From the NCBI GenBank assembly GCA_025934475.1, contig JAICXZ010000004.1:1-19224 (forward strand): a stretch of 19,224 bases of DNA, in the 5' to 3' direction. The translations under genes and the position numbers were made by a program. The notes under the pieces are model-generated. The model made no database searches. It saw nothing but the letters and a program-made list of their open reading frames with translations, and was not told the origin of the DNA. Every line of letters starts with the position of its first letter. The first letter of the stretch is position 1. This DNA comes from Mucilaginibacter sp. GTDB lineage: Bacteria > Bacteroidota > Bacteroidia > Sphingobacteriales > Sphingobacteriaceae. Of the stretch, positions 15,879 to 19,224 are shown piece after piece.

Positions 15879-17417
15879 TCATTTCAGCTCTGCATTTTTG
15901 CTTGCTGTGTTGGGTAACTTTATATTTTGACTATTGAGGTTAGTAACCTTGTTCATCAACGTAGCTGGCTGTGCCGGCACCCTTGGTATAATAAGAGTAT
16001 TCAGGTCCAGGCCATTAACATCGTCGGCAACAATTGCCGGCCGGTAATCGACACCTTTACAGAGCAATTTCATATTCCTGATCTTAATGCCATCAGCGTG
16101 GCGGATATAAAATCCCCAGGCCGGCAATTCGCCGAACATGGAGAACTCCGGGTAATTTTTAATTTGTTCGGGAACCTTTTCAAGACTATCCTTGCTCAAG
16201 GAGGCTACAGATTTGTTGGCACTGCCGGCGTAATTGATCACAATGTTTTCCAGTGTAACATTCTCTATCCTACCCGATGGTATGCCTACGATTGACGACG
16301 GAAAAACATTGTGTGGCTCGCGTACGAATGGTCCCTCCATATTATAGCCCACATCAGGCTTACCTCCAGGCACATCGACCCTGACATTGCTGATATGTAT
16401 CCTCCGTAATTTGCCAACCGGCGCTTTCTGATTTCGGCGGCCAAGGCGCACAAAAATGGCGTTGCCAGTATTAGTTGCCTTGATGTTATCGACGGTAATG
16501 TCTTCCATCGTTGCACCGTCGACTGACTCCAGTGCTATTGCCGAGCGAAACGTGTCATACACAATGATATTTTTGACGGTGATCTTCTTAAAGCCACCAT
16601 GTGATGCTGTCCCAAACTTAACTGCACTTGCACTTGATCTCACTTTGCAGTTAGCTACATAAACATTTTCGCAGGCGCCTTGTGGATCTTCGGATTTGAG
16701 ACAAATGCCGTCATCGGCGGCATTAAAAAAACTATTAGTAAGCCTGGCGTTTTTGCAATCGGTTATGTCGATGCCGTCATTGTTCCAAAAAGTCACGCTT
16801 TCCACCCGAATACTATCAACAACCAGGTTTGTGCATCTTTTGTAATTCTGTATCCAACAAAGACCGTTCTTAAGCGTGATCTGCTTGATTTTAATACCGT
16901 CGCAATTTTTGAACTCGACCAGCTTGGGGCGATTATCTTCGGCCGGGCGAGTTTGGCCCCATGGGTTGGGTATCTTCCACTCCGTATCACGCAGAGTACC
17001 TGCTCTTAAACGTACGTAAATGTCTTTGAGCAGCTTTTCACCCTGCCCGTCGATAATGCCGTGACCTGTTATGGCGATATGATGGGCATCATTGGCAACG
17101 ATCAGTGCGGAGGCTTTGCCTTCTCCATAATCGGCCCTGATTGGGCTTCCTAAAATAAAGGCACCTTTAGCCAGGCGCAGTTCAACGTTCGATTTGAGTA
17201 TGATGACACCGGTTACAAATCTACCGGACGGAACCAACACCACGCCTCCGCCTTTGGCAGCAGCCTCATCAATCGCTTTCTGAATAGCTGCGGTGTTATT
17301 GGTAATGCCATCGGCCACTGCGCCGTACTTTTTAATATCGTAAGTTTTGATTTGTGCCGACGCAACAGCAACCGCAAAAACTAAACCCAGGGCGATACTT
17401 ATTTTTAACACCTTCAT
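15879..17417 (-). CDS. exported GH28 family right-handed beta-helix hydrolase (polygalacturonase / rhamnogalacturonase-like)
   Basis: A 512-residue pectin-type hydrolase. The signal peptide is about residues 1-21 (ending ASAQ). YDIKKYGAVADGITNNTAAI and the following glycine-rich segment form the standard start of the beta-helix. The GH28 acids are Asp214 in NNDGIDITD and Asp235/Asp236 in NAADDGICLKS; His273 in ASHGG stands where the catalytic-site GHG motif is expected, in altered form. These suggest hydrolysis of a galacturonan-containing or related glycan, though GH28 specificities vary widely. The start codon overlaps the stop of the upstream DUF5009 gene as ATGA, so translation is coupled and the two belong to one operon with the GH89 gene. 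The myo-inositol oxygenase gene follows after 114 bp. Confidence 0.9.
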   Translation of the reverse strand: MKVLKISIALGLVFAVAVASAQIKTYDIKKYGAVADGITNNTAAIQKAIDEAAAKGGGVVLVPSGRFVTGVIILKSNVELRLAKGAFILGSPIRADYGEGKASALIVANDAHHIAITGHGIIDGQGEKLLKDIYVRLRAGTLRDTEWKIPNPWGQTRPAEDNRPKLVEFKNCDGIKIKQITLKNGLCWIQNYKRCTNLVVDSIRVESVTFWNNDGIDITDCKNARLTNSFFNAADDGICLKSEDPQGACENVYVANCKVRSSASAVKFGTASHGGFKKITVKNIIVYDTFRSAIALESVDGATMEDITVDNIKATNTGNAIFVRLGRRNQKAPVGKLRRIHISNVRVDVPGGKPDVGYNMEGPFVREPHNVFPSSIVGIPSGRIENVTLENIVINYAGSANKSVASLSKDSLEKVPEQIKNYPEFSMFGELPAWGFYIRHADGIKIRNMKLLCKGVDYRPAIVADDVNGLDLNTLIIPRVPAQPATLMNKVTNLNSQNIKLPNTASKNAELK

Positions 17418-18571
17418 ATCTTGAAAAACAATTTATTGCGATATAAAAACCATAATAGTATTAATTGAACAACTGTCACACTTATCGCCGTCCATACCGC
17501 CTGCCAGGCAAGCGGTGTTAAATGGATCAGTCCGCCGAAAAGCGCAGAGGCGGTATGACCAAAATCAACCAATCCTTCCGAGCACAAGTAGATCAATATT
17601 GAATTGGTGCCGATCCAAACTAACGGGATGCACCATTTTTTTAATCCGGCGACGTCGATTATCAAATAAAATACAGATAGGAACAGCAGGCTCCAGCCAC
17701 CAACATATAAAACGAATGAACTTGACCACAAGCGCTTGTTGATTGGGAACTCAAGATTCCAGAGACTACCTAATGCGATCAGAATCAGTCCAGCGCCAAA
17801 TAGTACCAATCCCTTTTTGAGCATAGTAAACGTAGGAGATTGTTTCTTCAGAAAAGTTCCTGTAAATACGCCAAGCATAGCCGTGCCAATAGCCGGAATA
17901 GTTGATAAAATGCCTTCCGGGTCGTGAATCTTATCATGCAAACGTCCCGGCAGGAACAAAGTATCGATGTAAGATTCAAATGAGCCCTGCATCGTAAGCA
18001 CTCCCGGGCCATAACCGGGAACGGGAATAAACATCATCGCTGCCCAATATCCTGCCAGGAAACCAATGAACCAAAGCATTTGTCCGCGGAGACCAAAATT
18101 GAGATAAACCAGACCTGCAAAAAACCAGGCCAGGCCTATGCGACCAAGTACGCTAGCGAACCGGGTGTTTTCGTACCCATTGAATTTCAGCGCACCGTTT
18201 ACCACCATACCTAAAAGAATAAGTATGATGGCCCGTTTCAGCATCGATAAATAGATGTCTTTTTTGGCTTTGCCGGAAAGCTGCCAGGGCGATTCAACCC
18301 CGGCTTTTGTGAGCTTATTTCCAATCGAATACGGCATCGAAACGCCCGCAATGAAAAGGAACAGCGGAAATATCATGTCGTAGAAAGTAATGCCGTTCCA
18401 CACCGTATGATGCAACTGACTGGAGAACCATAACAACACCGGCCATTGCGTAACCTTTGCAAGCGTATGAACAATCTGTTCTCCGCTCATGATCCAGAAC
18501 ATATCGAACCCGCGAAGTGCATCGAGAGACAGTAACCGCGCAGGCTTATTATGTATGATCTGTTCTGTCAT
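17414..18571 (-). CDS. DUF5009 / HGSNAT-like multi-pass membrane acetyltransferase
   Basis: A 385-residue integral membrane protein with about ten hydrophobic helices, related to the transmembrane domain of human heparan-alpha-glucosaminide N-acetyltransferase (HGSNAT). RLLSLDALRGFDMFWIMSGE is the usual first helix. HHTVWNGITFYDMIFPLFLF matches the HxxWNGxTxxDxxFP block of HGSNAT, and His55 lines up with the active-site histidine of the human enzyme. The likely reaction is moving an acetyl group from cytoplasmic acetyl-CoA across the membrane to a sugar amine in the periplasm; this has to be inferred. It begins 6 bp after the GH89 stop and overlaps GH28 by 4 bp. The partner gene encodes the very enzyme type that acts after HGSNAT in animals. 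YeiB-like or O-acyltransferase activity remains possible. Confidence 0.87.
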   Translation of the reverse strand: MTEQIIHNKPARLLSLDALRGFDMFWIMSGEQIVHTLAKVTQWPVLLWFSSQLHHTVWNGITFYDMIFPLFLFIAGVSMPYSIGNKLTKAGVESPWQLSGKAKKDIYLSMLKRAIILILLGMVVNGALKFNGYENTRFASVLGRIGLAWFFAGLVYLNFGLRGQMLWFIGFLAGYWAAMMFIPVPGYGPGVLTMQGSFESYIDTLFLPGRLHDKIHDPEGILSTIPAIGTAMLGVFTGTFLKKQSPTFTMLKKGLVLFGAGLILIALGSLWNLEFPINKRLWSSSFVLYVGGWSLLFLSVFYLIIDVAGLKKWCIPLVWIGTNSILIYLCSEGLVDFGHTASALFGGLIHLTPLAWQAVWTAISVTVVQLILLWFLYRNKLFFKI

Positions 18572-18577
18572 CGGTAT

Positions 18578-19224
18578 CTATTGTTGATAGGCCTCACCTA
18601 TTATTTTGCGATATTTTTCATACATAGCCTTCGCTTCTGTAACGCTGCTGCCGATAGGATTAAGCGGATAAGCTTTATGACTGTTCACCCATTGCCACTC
18701 CCATTGTTTGATGCTATCGCCAAAAGCTTTCAAGTCCGCTTCTTTGCCTTCCTTAAGTGCGCTATCTAATTCTGCAAAGAATCTCTCCCAACGCATTTTA
18801 TAAAAATCGTTCAGCAGACCACTCCATTGGCGGCAAGAATACTCATGCAGCGGACTATTAGCGTCGCCCCATAAAGTAATGAGGTCGCGGGCATTTTGTT
18901 CATAAAGGTCCTGCTCGGCGGGACTGGTGCCTTGTTTGCGTGCATCAGACAACCATAAACCCAATAAAAAATCCTTTCTAGTTGCCAGCAATCTGTCCAT
19001 ATCGCTAATCAATTCCAAAAACTGGTTGCTGTATTTATCGAAATCGACCCGATCCTTTTGCTTATAAGCGTCGACCCATTTTTTTTGCAGTGGCAACGCG
19101 TAGTTGGCCAGGGCCTGCCGGGTAACATCTACCAGATCATACCTAAAGCCGTCGCTGTTACTGCATTGCGGGATGGCTTTGATCATATCATCCCACGCGG
19201 GCAAAACTACCGTCATGCTTACCG
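18578..19224 (-). CDS. GH89 alpha-N-acetylglucosaminidase (NAGLU family), C-terminal part, cut by the window edge
   Basis: The frame is open to the window end, so only the last 215 or so codons are seen and the true start lies outside; the internal ATG at 19216 is not the start. The residues match the helical C-terminal domain of alpha-N-acetylglucosaminidases: DGFRYDLVDVTRQALANY, then LLATRKDFLLGLWLSDARKQ, YEQNARDLITLWGD, and YSCRQWSGLLNDFYKMRWERF (the last as EYSCRQWSGLL and FYKMRWERFF). The catalytic glutamates of GH89 lie upstream and cannot be checked. The enzyme releases terminal alpha-linked GlcNAc. It is followed after 6 bp by the HGSNAT-like gene, and then GH28, in one operon. Confidence 0.9.
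   Translation of the reverse strand, partial: VSMTVVLPAWDDMIKAIPQCSNSDGFRYDLVDVTRQALANYALPLQKKWVDAYKQKDRVDFDKYSNQFLELISDMDRLLATRKDFLLGLWLSDARKQGTSPAEQDLYEQNARDLITLWGDANSPLHEYSCRQWSGLLNDFYKMRWERFFAELDSALKEGKEADLKAFGDSIKQWEWQWVNSHKAYPLNPIGSSVTEAKAMYEKYRKIIGEAYQQ

Overview
The window looks like the chromosome of an environmental Bacteroidota, most likely family Sphingobacteriaceae (Mucilaginibacter/Pedobacter-like). The evidence is the combination of a secreted GH9, two GH51 arabinofuranosidases, DUF1080 and DUF5009 proteins, a regulator-propeller sensor kinase with a LytTR regulator, weak Shine-Dalgarno sequences before most genes, and dispersed heptamer and GTCATTTCGA-type intergenic repeats. 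The genus is an inference from gene content, not from a marker gene.

Region 1 (1-2331): a small two-helix membrane protein (minus) is divergent from an exported GH9 glucanase with an N-terminal Ig-like domain (plus). Region 2 (2370-4869, minus): a redox group made of a 1-Cys (Prx6-type) peroxiredoxin, an FAD/NAD oxidoreductase that keeps the cysteines of the sulfide:quinone reductase/FccB family, and a 92-residue His/Cys-containing protein of unknown function. Upstream of the peroxiredoxin lies a small CxxC...CxxC zinc-ribbon gene split by a frameshift at a run of ten A. Region 3 (4967-8884, minus): a LytTR response regulator and a very large beta-propeller sensor histidine kinase form a two-gene operon. 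Region 4 (9017-9992, plus): an unknown 89-residue protein and an AlkB-type dioxygenase. The gap between these two genes is filled by a long inverted repeat built from 7-bp units; an element of the same design fills the gap between the peroxiredoxin and oxidoreductase genes. A second, REP-like inverted repeat follows alkB.

Region 5 (10273-19224, all minus) is a carbohydrate locus. In transcription order it contains the C-terminal part of a GH89 alpha-N-acetylglucosaminidase, a DUF5009/HGSNAT-like membrane acetyltransferase, a GH28 pectinase-like protein (its start overlaps the preceding stop as ATGA), a myo-inositol oxygenase followed by a clear intrinsic terminator, two exported GH51 alpha-L-arabinofuranosidases 35 bp apart followed by another terminator, and a DUF1080 3-keto-glycoside hydrolase. 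Taken together the locus suits attack on pectin and arabinan, with inositol-derived uronic acid feeding uronate catabolism.

The most interesting points are: (i) the adjacent NAGLU-like and HGSNAT-like genes, which match two consecutive enzymes of human lysosomal heparan sulfate breakdown; (ii) the zinc-ribbon gene interrupted exactly at an A10 tract; (iii) the two heptamer inverted-repeat elements that each occupy a gap between same-strand genes; and (iv) the redox trio with a possible new metal-binding small protein. No RNA gene, IS transposase or CRISPR array was seen.
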